Source of the DNA: JBFXAM01 sp050184295
GTDB taxonomy: Bacteria; Planctomycetota; Phycisphaerae; UBA1845; Fen-1342
DNA length: 34,412 bases
Assembly: GCA_050184295.1 (NCBI GenBank)
Contig: JBFXAM010000043.1
Span: 1 to 34,412, forward strand
Direction of reading: 5' to 3'
The notes under the pieces were generated by a model that did not search any database, was not told the DNA's origin, and worked only from the letters and a program-made list of their open reading frames with translations. This document shows, piece by piece, positions 1 through 6,746 of this stretch (positions within the stretch are counted from its first letter, which is position 1; every line of letters starts with the position of its first letter). The translations under genes were made by a program, and so were the position numbers.

Positions 1-2413
1 CGCCCACAGCGCGATACACCGCCTGGAAGTCGTCGCTCGTGTTCGGCTGGCCGTCCGCGCCGAGCGACGCCATGCGCAGCGCCACCTGATCGAGGTCGTT
101 GAGCATTCCGGAGCGGCCCGGGCGGTCGAACTCGACCCTCGGCAACGAGAACAGCCGCGTCAGGGTCGACGACGGAATGCTCGCCGCCGCATCGACTACG
201 GTCAGTAGCGCCGTTCCGTTCCAGTACACGAGTCCCTCCGAGATCGGCATGTCGGCGTCGTCGAGCCGCGTGTAGCGCAGGATCGCGCGCCCGCTGCTGT
301 TGATGCTGCCGCCGAACGACTCCCAGCGGATGTTGGCGTTGCGGAGCTCGACCGGCAGCGTTGCCGTGAGGTTGATGTCATCACCGCTCGTGGTCACGAG
401 ATAGGGTTTTCCGTCGGCGAGGAACAGGCAATTGCCGCTGCCGTTGACGCCGGAGAGCAGGTTCGACGCGGGCATTCCGTTGGCGGCCTTCAGCTCGCGC
501 CAGCGCGTGCGGTTCCAGTAGATCACGGTGTCGCGCGTCTCGCTCCCCACCGTGATCTTCGTCTGAATCGCAATCTCGCCGGCGGGTCCGATGGCCAGCC
601 CGCCGTAGGGATCGTTGTCGCTGCCGATGATGACGCCGCTGGGCAGGCCGGTGTAGCTTCGGCCGGGTGTGTTGTCGACGATACGCGAAAGCGTGGAGCC
701 GCGGAGGCGATAGACGCCGCGATTGCCGCTGTCGCCGTCGTGGGTGGCCTGGAAGAGAAAGTCGCCGTTGGGGTTCAGCGTGGTGAACCGCTCGAACGTG
801 TCGAAGCTGACGCCCGATCCCTGATCCGGTACGTCGCCCGGATCGCTGAGCCGATTGTCCGCGACCACCGACAGCGCCGTGCCGTTGCTTGTAAAGATTC
901 CGGTGCGGCCGACGATCAGCGCGTTGTTGGCGCCAATGTAGGTGTACCGCGTCGCGAAGAGCGCGGTTCCGGCGTCGCTGAGACACGGCACAAAGAACTC
1001 GGCCGAAAACGTGTTCGCGAGGTCGTCCGTGAAGACGCCGCTGAGCTGCGCCATGTCGGCGACGCGAATCAGGTTGCTGTCGCTGGCCCGCCAGCGATAC
1101 ACGCCGATCGGGATCGGCGAGCGCGAGACGGGCGAGAGGAAGAGCAGCCGGCCGTTGCTGCCCCATGCCAGTCCGGGCGCGCCGGCGTCGAACTGCACGT
1201 TCACATCGCCGAAGAACGCATTCGCGGCTCCGCTGGGCACAGTCCCCGTTGCGGCTGGATTGTCGTCGATCACCTTGACGATCGCGCCGTTGTGATAAAC
1301 GAACAGGCCCGCGTCGCCGTTACCGCCGGAGTAGCGCGCCCAGAATGCGATGCGGCCATTGCCGTCGCTGACGGGGTTGCCGAAATAGACGAACCGCGCT
1401 GCCTCGGGCTGTCCCGGGACGCTGTCGCCGGTCTTCGCGAGGAGATCGAGTGTGAGCGCGCTGGGGGCGCTGGTGCCGCCGCCGGAGCCGTCTCCGGAGC
1501 CCCCGCCGGATCCATCGCCGGAGCCGCCGGAGCCGTCGCCCGATCCCGATCCGTCGCCGGAGCCATCACCCGAGCCGGATCCGTCGCCGGAGCCATCGCC
1601 GGATCCCGAGCCCCCGGAACCGTCGCCGGAGCCCGAGCCGTCGCCGCCGGACCCGCCGCCCGAGCCGTCCCCCGAGTCGCCGCCACTCGCGTCCGTCGGC
1701 GTGTCGCCGCCGACGGGCGGCGGATTCGTGCCGTCGAACAACCCATCGTCGGCGGCTTCCGCGGGAATGCGGACGTTCACACGGATGTCGATGGGCTGGC
1801 GCGCGCGCGCGATCGCGGGGAAGATCGCCTGTGCGACGCCGCCGAACGGGTTGCCGTCCGCGGGGCCCGCAAGGAAGTACATCAGCAGAAAGAAGTTCTC
1901 GAGGGTGCTCTTGCGCTCCACGCTGCGCCGCAGATCGACGAGGTCGTTCGGTCGCGAGCCCGCGACGCTGAAGCGCCACACGCCGGCGGCGTTGCCGTTG
2001 CTCAGGACGCGGACGCCGGTGTCGGTGCTGGTGAGTCCGCGCTCAACGCGAAAACGATCGTCGCGCGACTTGCTGCTTGCGTTGAACGCGCCGTCGAACA
2101 TCCGCCCGTCGGGCGTCTCGACCATCAGGAAATCGAGGCGCGTGTCGGCGGGGCCGGTGAGCGCGATCTCCAGCGTCTGGCCGGGGGGCACGGTGACTTC
2201 GTACACCGCGATGGAGCCCGGCCGCAGGCGATCGCCGACCGCACCCGTCGCGAGCGTCGCTGGCGCCGCGTGCTGCGCGACCTTGTCGACCGCTGACGAC
2301 GTGCTTGCCGAATCCTCCGGGAAGCAGCCGGCCGCACCCACCAACAACGCGACACAACCGACGAGCCAGACGTGGCGCAGCGCGGGTCGCGGCGAACGGC
2401 GGTCAACTCGCAT
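1..2413 (-). CDS. Large exported lipoprotein with NxxGxxAF-type repeats (partial, C-terminus off window)
   Basis: The frame is open from ATG at 2413 to the left edge, 804 codons, so the C-terminus is missing. Residues 1-30 look like a lipoprotein signal: Arg-rich start, hydrophobic stretch, then AAGC with Cys30 as the lipidated residue; position -3 is Ala, so the lipobox is only moderate. Residues about 45-110 resemble a PPC-type beta domain (AVYEVTVPPGQTLEIALTG). Residues about 240-315 are an almost pure Gly/Ser/Asp linker. The rest is beta-rich with repeated segments such as DGNGRIAFWA and NPNGDFLFQA, matching the tandem-repeat NxxGxxAF surface proteins common in Planctomycetota. GGGGAGA at 2421-2427 on this strand is a good ribosome site 7 bases from the ATG and supports the start. 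The cellular role is unknown; it is inferred to sit on the cell envelope. Confidence 0.82.
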   Translation of the reverse strand, partial: MRVDRRSPRPALRHVWLVGCVALLVGAAGCFPEDSASTSSAVDKVAQHAAPATLATGAVGDRLRPGSIAVYEVTVPPGQTLEIALTGPADTRLDFLMVETPDGRMFDGAFNASSKSRDDRFRVERGLTSTDTGVRVLSNGNAAGVWRFSVAGSRPNDLVDLRRSVERKSTLENFFLLMYFLAGPADGNPFGGVAQAIFPAIARARQPIDIRVNVRIPAEAADDGLFDGTNPPPVGGDTPTDASGGDSGDGSGGGSGGDGSGSGDGSGGSGSGDGSGDGSGSGDGSGDGSGSGDGSGGSGDGSGGGSGDGSGGGTSAPSALTLDLLAKTGDSVPGQPEAARFVYFGNPVSDGNGRIAFWARYSGGNGDAGLFVYHNGAIVKVIDDNPAATGTVPSGAANAFFGDVNVQFDAGAPGLAWGSNGRLLFLSPVSRSPIPIGVYRWRASDSNLIRVADMAQLSGVFTDDLANTFSAEFFVPCLSDAGTALFATRYTYIGANNALIVGRTGIFTSNGTALSVVADNRLSDPGDVPDQGSGVSFDTFERFTTLNPNGDFLFQATHDGDSGNRGVYRLRGSTLSRIVDNTPGRSYTGLPSGVIIGSDNDPYGGLAIGPAGEIAIQTKITVGSETRDTVIYWNRTRWRELKAANGMPASNLLSGVNGSGNCLFLADGKPYLVTTSGDDINLTATLPVELRNANIRWESFGGSINSSGRAILRYTRLDDADMPISEGLVYWNGTALLTVVDAAASIPSSTLTRLFSLPRVEFDRPGRSGMLNDLDQVALRMASLGADGQPNTSDDFQAVYRAVG
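1470..1690 (-). repeat. In-frame Gly/Ser/Asp linker repeats inside the lipoprotein gene
   Basis: About 220 bp of imperfect tandem repeats encode a flexible, acidic Gly-Ser-Asp linker. Identical 20-bp units lie at 1548-1567 and 1578-1597, a 30-bp period, and related units flank them. The repeats separate the N-terminal PPC-like domain from the C-terminal repeat region. Such arrays can change length by slippage without breaking the frame. Confidence 0.8.
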
Positions 2414-2481
2414 TGTCAGTTCTCCCCAGAAGCGCGCGTCGCCGGCGCGACGCTCGACGCGTACGCAGGCCTGCGCTTGGA

Positions 2482-2510
2482 AGTCTATACCTCCATAAAT
2501 CGGCAATCAA
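2482..2510 (-). promoter_or_regulatory. Candidate sigma70-type promoter for the lipoprotein gene
   Basis: On the minus strand TTGATT (2505-2510) and TAGACT (2482-2487) are separated by 17 bp, each 4 of 6 to consensus. The -10 box would lie about 70 bases upstream of the ATG at 2413, in a locally AT-richer patch. Confidence 0.35.
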
Positions 2511-2888
2511 CGCGGACTGCTGCCGGTGCAGCGACGTGCGCCGGGTCCCAAAAAGCTGCTTGTGTGCCGCGGATTCCGCGCGGCGCGCCTCTGCGTGGTG
2601 GTCGCCGTGTTTTCTCGGAGCCGCGCGCCAACGGAGCACACGCGTCGCGCTGCCGCGGCGCGCGCCGCGGCGTTAGCTGCGCCGCGGGCCGCGCGAACAT
2701 GCTGACGGCGCCCGGGTCGGGGCGCGCCGGAACGACGAACGCCGGCGCCGGGCGCGGCGGCTCGGCCCGCGGTGTGGCGGACGTGGAGCATCATGGGTGC
2801 GAGATTGATTGTGGACGCATACCCGTCTCTTTTTTGCCCAGCTTCTCGAATTCTCGTCCCAAAAATCCCCCACTTTTCACGGATTCCC

Positions 2889-2917
2889 TTGCATAGTGCC
2901 GATACGGTGGGTATATT
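2889..2917 (+). promoter_or_regulatory. Candidate promoter of the dcw cluster (Pmra)
   Basis: TTGCAT (2889-2894) and TATATT (2912-2917) are separated by exactly 17 bp. The -10 box matches 5 of 6 consensus positions, the -35 box 3 of 6. A start near 2924 would give a leader of about 50 bases before mraZ. The local AT-rich patch contrasts with the surrounding sequence, and the GTGG array lies over it. Confidence 0.55.
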
Positions 2918-2951
2918 TCCCATTTGGTGGGACGAAGTGGTGACATGTGGA
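2907..2951 (+). promoter_or_regulatory. MraZ-binding repeat array (putative autoregulatory operator)
   Basis: GTGG occurs at 2907-2910, 2927-2930, 2937-2940 and 2947-2950: three consecutive copies exactly 10 bp apart and a fourth in phase 20 bp upstream, followed by G, G, T and A. E. coli MraZ binds TGGGN direct repeats with 5-bp spacers, also a 10-bp period, in front of its own gene. The first copy lies in the promoter spacer and the rest around the expected start of transcription, which fits repression. CCCA at 2919-2922 gives one further copy on the other strand. Confidence 0.7.
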
Positions 2952-2973
2952 ATGAAAGCGGGTCCCACGCGAG

Positions 2974-3474
2974 ATGTTCTTCTTCGGCACGTATCCGCTG
3001 ACCATCGACGGCAAGTGTCGCCTGTCGGTTCCCTTCGCGGTGCGGTCGCAGATGAACCCTGAAAGCGAGGGTCGCGGGCTTTACGCAGTGCCAGGTCGTC
3101 GGCCACACACGCTGGCCATCTACCCCGACCGGTACTTTCACGAGCTGCGACGCCGCTGGCCGGATGAAGAGAGCCTGTCCGACGAAGCGTACGAGTGGCG
3201 ACAGTTCGAGTGTTCTCAGACCGTGTTGCTCGATCCCGACGCGCAGGGGCGCGTGCTGATCCCGCAGTGGCTGCTGGAGAGCGCGGGGCTGAGCAAGGAC
3301 GTCACGCTGATCGGCGTGCAGGATCATCTGGAGCTCTGGAACCGTGCGGACTTCGAGGCCTTCGAAAAGACCAAGTGGCCCGAGTACCCGCGGCATCGAG
3401 CCAAGGCGCTGAGCGAGCTGAGACACATGGCCGGGAAGGCCGATGCGACCTCAGCGCCACAGGAAGCCAAGTAG
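2974..3474 (+). CDS. mraZ: Transcriptional regulator MraZ
   Basis: This 166-residue protein is the first gene of the cell-wall and division cluster. MraZ is a ring-forming DNA-binding protein of the AbrB/SpoVT type that controls its own operon. The N-terminus MFFFGTYPLTIDGKCRLSVP matches the first MraZ domain (family pattern MFxG...DxKGRLSVP); the second copy is at about residues 80-105, with LLDPDAQGRVLIP. Length is slightly above the usual 140-155 because of a C-terminal tail. No upstream in-frame ATG competes with 2974, and no strong ribosome site is visible. The GTGG array just upstream is its likely target. Function is assigned from family similarity and position. Confidence 0.95.
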   Translation: MFFFGTYPLTIDGKCRLSVPFAVRSQMNPESEGRGLYAVPGRRPHTLAIYPDRYFHELRRRWPDEESLSDEAYEWRQFECSQTVLLDPDAQGRVLIPQWLLESAGLSKDVTLIGVQDHLELWNRADFEAFEKTKWPEYPRHRAKALSELRHMAGKADATSAPQEAK

Positions 3475-3874
3475 TTCGTCTCGAAACCCTGGTTGGGTGA
3501 TTGCGAGGACCGGGGCTCGGCGCGGAGTCCCAAAGCAGGCTCTGCGCCGAGACCCCTCACAGCTGGAGCGGCATCAGCCTTCTTCGCCCGAAGGCTGCGT
3601 TCATGAGCAGAACGTCGCCGCGCTCCAAAAAGGCGGGAGTGGATGCCCGTCTCGACTCGGGCCGTTCGCAAGTCATGGATGACGAGCGGCGGCCGCCCCT
3701 TTTCTCAAGTGCTGTCCACCGTGACAGCGAGTGGAAGATACTGGCCGCGGGTCGGTTTGTCCACGGATGGACGCATCGGCCCGCGCCGCTTCTCTGGGCA
3801 CAGCGCCGCGCGCCGCGGGCACGTTCCGGCATGAACGCGGGCGCATCGACCGGGTCGGCCGCGCTGCGGCAGAC
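3475..3874. other. 400-bp gap between mraZ and rsmH
   Basis: This gap is long for two genes that are usually adjacent. It contains the strong hairpin at 3512-3556. A frame from ATG 3603 to 3887 would encode a basic, unrecognised peptide with ordinary codon use, but it overlaps the rsmH start and I do not call it. No second promoter is evident. Confidence 0.5.
3512..3556 (+). repeat. Strong inverted repeat downstream of mraZ
   Basis: GGGG plus CTCGGCGCGGAG (3512-3527) pairs with CTCTGCGCCGAG, a bulged A, and CCCC (3540-3556) across a 12-base loop. That gives about 16 pairs with one mismatch. It starts 38 bases after the mraZ stop. No T-run follows, so it is not a classical terminator; it could be a processing site, an attenuator or a mobile-repeat remnant. 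Confidence 0.6.
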
Positions 3875-4822
3875 ATGTCGTTCCTGAATCGATATCCTTT
3901 TAGCGTGACGGACATTGCGCTCGAACACACGCCGGTGCTCTTGGCGCCGATCCTGCGATTGCTCGACCCCAGACCCGGACAGGTGATCCTGGACGGCACG
4001 CTGGGGCTCGGGGGCCACGCGCTGGCACTGCTGCCACGGATTCTCCCCGGCGGGCGCTACCTTGGTCTGGACATCGACGAAGACATGCTGGCGATCGCGC
4101 GCGACAGACTGGCAGCCCATCAGGACCATGTCCGCTGCATCCACGCCAGCTACGCCGACGTGCCGGCCGTGCTCGCCGCAGAACCCACGCCGCTCGTCGA
4201 CCACATGCTGCTCGATCTGGGCGTCAATTCCGCGCAGCTCGCGGACGCGGCCCGCGGCTTTTCGTTTGACCGCGAGGGGCCGCTCGACATGCGCTTCGAC
4301 CGGCGGCAGAAGCGCACCGCGCTCGACCTGGTCAACAGCCTCGACGAGCGCGAACTCGCCGACCTGTTCTACGAATTCGGCGGCGAGGGCATGAGCCGCA
4401 AGATCGCCAAGCGCATCTGTCACGTCCGCCACGACGCGCGCATCATGACGACCGCGGCGCTGGCGCGCGCCATCGAGTCGGCGTATCACGCCGAGGGGCG
4501 CGGGGGCGGCGAACGCATCGCGCCCGCGACGCGCGTGTTCCAGGCATTGCGCGTCGCCGTCAACCGCGAACTCGACAATCTGACCGCCTTTCTCGGGCAC
4601 GTCGTGGAACACCTGCGGCCCGGCGGGCGCCTGGCCGTAGTTAGTTTTCACAGCCTCGAGGACGGAACCGTGAAGCGCTTTCTCCGCGACGCCGAAAGGG
4701 CCGGGACGATGACCGAAATCACCCGGCGTCCGGAGATCGCCGATGCTTCGGAAAGACACGCCAATCCGCGCAGTCGCAGCGCGAAGCTCCGCGTCGCCGA
4801 ACGGCTGGGTTCGGCGGCCTGA
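3875..4822 (+). CDS. rsmH: 16S rRNA (cytosine-1402-N4)-methyltransferase RsmH
   Basis: RsmH (MraW) methylates N4 of C1402 in the 16S rRNA decoding centre using SAM. From ATG 3875 it has 315 residues, close to the 313 of E. coli. Visible motifs are HTPVLL near the start, the SAM loop DGTLGLGGH (about 40-48), LGLDIDEDML, DLGVNSAQLADAARGFSF followed by GPLDMRFD, RVFQALRVAVNREL, and VSFHSLEDGTVKRF near the C-terminus. GTG 3905 is an alternative start (305 residues) that begins closer to the conserved region; the frame is open upstream to 3731, but that extension is not conserved-looking. It is separated from the LysM gene by 13 bases, so probably cotranscribed. Confidence 0.94.
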   Translation: MSFLNRYPFSVTDIALEHTPVLLAPILRLLDPRPGQVILDGTLGLGGHALALLPRILPGGRYLGLDIDEDMLAIARDRLAAHQDHVRCIHASYADVPAVLAAEPTPLVDHMLLDLGVNSAQLADAARGFSFDREGPLDMRFDRRQKRTALDLVNSLDERELADLFYEFGGEGMSRKIAKRICHVRHDARIMTTAALARAIESAYHAEGRGGGERIAPATRVFQALRVAVNRELDNLTAFLGHVVEHLRPGGRLAVVSFHSLEDGTVKRFLRDAERAGTMTEITRRPEIADASERHANPRSRSAKLRVAERLGSAA

Positions 4823-4835
4823 GCGGGAGTGAGGA

Positions 4836-6233
4836 ATGTCGCTCAACGTCAAGCTTGCGCTCGTCATCAGCGTCGGGTTCATCACCGGGATGTGCTGGCT
4901 GGTCAACCGGGCGGGGCGCCCGCTGATCGAGGAGCCGTCGCCGCTGCACGTACCCGGCGGCGCGGCGCCCGGCAGTCCGCGGGGCGCCTTATCGGCCCAG
5001 CCCGCGACGCCGGGAGCGAGTCTGTTTCGACGGCCGAGTCCGGTCGAGCCACCGCGGATGCCGTCCGCCGCGGAGTCGCTACCGCTCGCGGTTGCAACGC
5101 CGGTCGCGGTTGTGAGCGAGCGGCCGCGGGAGCACGTCGCGCTGCCGCCGTTCCTTGCCTCGTCGCGTCAACCCGCAGCGGGATCGGACGCGTCCGATGC
5201 GCCCGACCGGAATTCGATCGGCGAACGCCGGTTGCCGCCGTCGCTCGCCGCGCTCGGAGATTCGGCGCGTACGCCGGCCGGTGCAAATCCAACGTCCGCG
5301 TCACCGGTTTCGACACCGCTGACGCCTGAGCTTGCGCGGTCGACGCCGCCGCCCGCCCGCGGCAACGACGCGCCGCCGCCAATGGCGGTTGCGAACGTCG
5401 CGCCAACGGATGAAGCGCCCGCGGTCGCGCCGCCGCCGAACCAGAGGCGATACACGGTTCAGCGTGGCGACTCGCTCGCGGCGATCGCGCGTCGCGAGTG
5501 GAGCGGGCGCGACGAGGACGGAGTCAAGCTGCTGATGGCGGCGAATCCGCAGCTCGGCGGGCGCGCCGACCGGATCTACGTCGGCGAAGAGATCGTGATT
5601 CCGATCTCGAGCTCCTCCGCAGTTCCGCCGCGCGATGTGGCGGCCACGTCCGACCGGGCGCCGTCGCGCACCGCGGCGGATCGGGCCCCCGCGAGCCGCG
5701 CGACGGAGGTTTCCACCGGCCGCGCGATGGCCTCGAATCGGGACACCGTCTACGACACGCCGCCGGATCGCGCCGCCGCCGGGCCGCGCGAGCGGGATGC
5801 CGGTCGAAGTGTGCCTGAAGTAGAGCGGAACGACACCCGCAAGGCGCCCGCCCGGGAAGGCGCCGCACCAGCCGCGGAACCGCGCAAGCGCTCGCCCGCG
5901 GCGCCGCGGATGCGCCCCGGCGAGACGGAGGAACGTCGCGTGGCGAGCGCCGCAGCACCGTCGCGCGGGAGCCTGACGGCGAAGAAACCGACGCCGGCCG
6001 AGCGCAAGGTCGCGGCATCAGATCGAAAGGCCGGCGCCGCAGAAGCGAAGTCCGCGACACGCGTGTACACGGTGAAGGCGGCCGACTCGCTCAAGAGCAT
6101 CGCGGCGCGCGAGCTGAACGACGCGCGGCGCTGGCGTGAGATCGCCCGGCTCAACGGCGTGAAAGACCCGAACAGGGTTCTGGCGGGTGCGAAGCTGCGG
6201 CTTCCCGCCGGCGACCGCGTGGCGCAGCGTTGA
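4836..6233 (+). CDS. Membrane-anchored protein with two LysM domains in the dcw cluster
   Basis: This 465-residue protein has an N-terminal membrane segment (about 6-24, LALVISVGFITGMCWLV) and long Pro/Ala/Arg-rich disordered stretches around two LysM domains. LysM 1 is at about 204-257 (RRYTVQRGDSLAAIARREW ... IYVGEEIVIP) and LysM 2 at about 407-458 (RVYTVKAADSLKSIAARELN ... VLAGAKLRLP). LysM binds the GlcNAc-containing backbone of peptidoglycan, so it probably tethers the membrane to the wall. No catalytic domain is present. AGGA directly precedes the ATG, 13 bases after the rsmH stop. Sitting between rsmH and the ftsL-like gene, it is inferred to act in wall synthesis or division. The family is not one I can name. 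Confidence 0.88.
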   Translation: MSLNVKLALVISVGFITGMCWLVNRAGRPLIEEPSPLHVPGGAAPGSPRGALSAQPATPGASLFRRPSPVEPPRMPSAAESLPLAVATPVAVVSERPREHVALPPFLASSRQPAAGSDASDAPDRNSIGERRLPPSLAALGDSARTPAGANPTSASPVSTPLTPELARSTPPPARGNDAPPPMAVANVAPTDEAPAVAPPPNQRRYTVQRGDSLAAIARREWSGRDEDGVKLLMAANPQLGGRADRIYVGEEIVIPISSSSAVPPRDVAATSDRAPSRTAADRAPASRATEVSTGRAMASNRDTVYDTPPDRAAAGPRERDAGRSVPEVERNDTRKAPAREGAAPAAEPRKRSPAAPRMRPGETEERRVASAAAPSRGSLTAKKPTPAERKVAASDRKAGAAEAKSATRVYTVKAADSLKSIAARELNDARRWREIARLNGVKDPNRVLAGAKLRLPAGDRVAQR

Positions 6234-6287
6234 ACGCCGGGTCGGCGTACGGTACGCTGGCCGACGCGATGTAAGGATGCTCTCGGC

Positions 6288-6650
6288 ATGACGTTGACCC
6301 GCACCGTTGTCGCCCTCGCGCTGCTGCTCGTCGTGATGGTCACGGTGGTGATTCTCCGCGCGGAGACCACGCGGCTGGGTCACGACATCGCGCAGTTGGA
6401 CGCGCGAGCCGACACGCTGGTCGACCAGATTCGTGAGCAGGAGCTGGAGTTGACGCGCCTGCGGAACCCGGAGCTGATCCGGGCGCGCGTGGGCGAGCTG
6501 CGCCTGCGCGGCGAAGCGGCCCCGAGCAAGCCGGCGGCCCCGGCGAGGTCCGCGGCAACGCCGAAGCCGGCAGCGGCCTCGCGATCGAATCCGAACCAGC
6601 CGCCGGCGGCACGTGAGCAGCCGGCGCCGCCGCGCGTGCGGCGCGATTAG
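6288..6650 (+). CDS. ftsL: FtsL-like division protein (small membrane/coiled-coil protein)
   Basis: The 120-residue protein has a single membrane segment at about 5-23 (RTVVALALLLVVMVTVVIL), a heptad-like helix at about 25-65 (TRLGHDIAQLDARADTLVDQ and onward), and a Pro/Ala-rich tail of about 45 residues. FtsL sequences diverge widely, so the call rests on topology, size and position directly before ftsI, as in most dcw clusters. FtsL forms a complex with FtsB and FtsQ that activates FtsWI. TAAGGA lies 10 bases before the ATG. The disordered tail is unusual, since FtsL normally ends soon after the coiled coil. It may be a DivIC-family member rather than a true orthologue. Confidence 0.75.
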   Translation: MTLTRTVVALALLLVVMVTVVILRAETTRLGHDIAQLDARADTLVDQIREQELELTRLRNPELIRARVGELRLRGEAAPSKPAAPARSAATPKPAAASRSNPNQPPAAREQPAPPRVRRD

Positions 6651-6746
6651 CGCGTCCAACGAGCTCACGCGAGGCACGCGCCGCGGCGCCGCGCGAGGTG
6701 CGACCGGCGACGCGAAGAGAAACTGGCAAACCAAGGCGGCGCACGG

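Larger units (their letters stand above)
2414..2973. other. Divergent intergenic region between lipoprotein gene and mraZ
   Basis: This 560-bp gap holds a candidate promoter for each flanking gene and the GTGG operator array in front of mraZ. Open frames inside it have no recognisable motifs and I see no structured RNA. Its middle, about 2570-2790, is featureless GC-rich sequence. Confidence 0.6.

Noticed and set aside
740..2296. Plus-strand open frame (518 codons) opposite the lipoprotein gene
   Set aside because: The minus-strand frame has a signal peptide, a ribosome site and repeat domains. The plus frame is Ala/Arg/Val-rich and includes the complement of the Gly/Ser/Asp repeats.
3512..3556. 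Intrinsic terminator after mraZ
   Set aside because: The stem is strong but no T-run follows, so I list it only as an inverted repeat.
3603..3887. Possible small gene between mraZ and rsmH
   Set aside because: No ribosome site, no recognisable motif, weak codon bias, and it overlaps the likely rsmH start. Kept only as a note in the gap description.
3557..4906. Minus-strand open frame (449 codons) across rsmH
   Set aside because: Shadow of rsmH, whose motifs are unmistakable on the plus strand.
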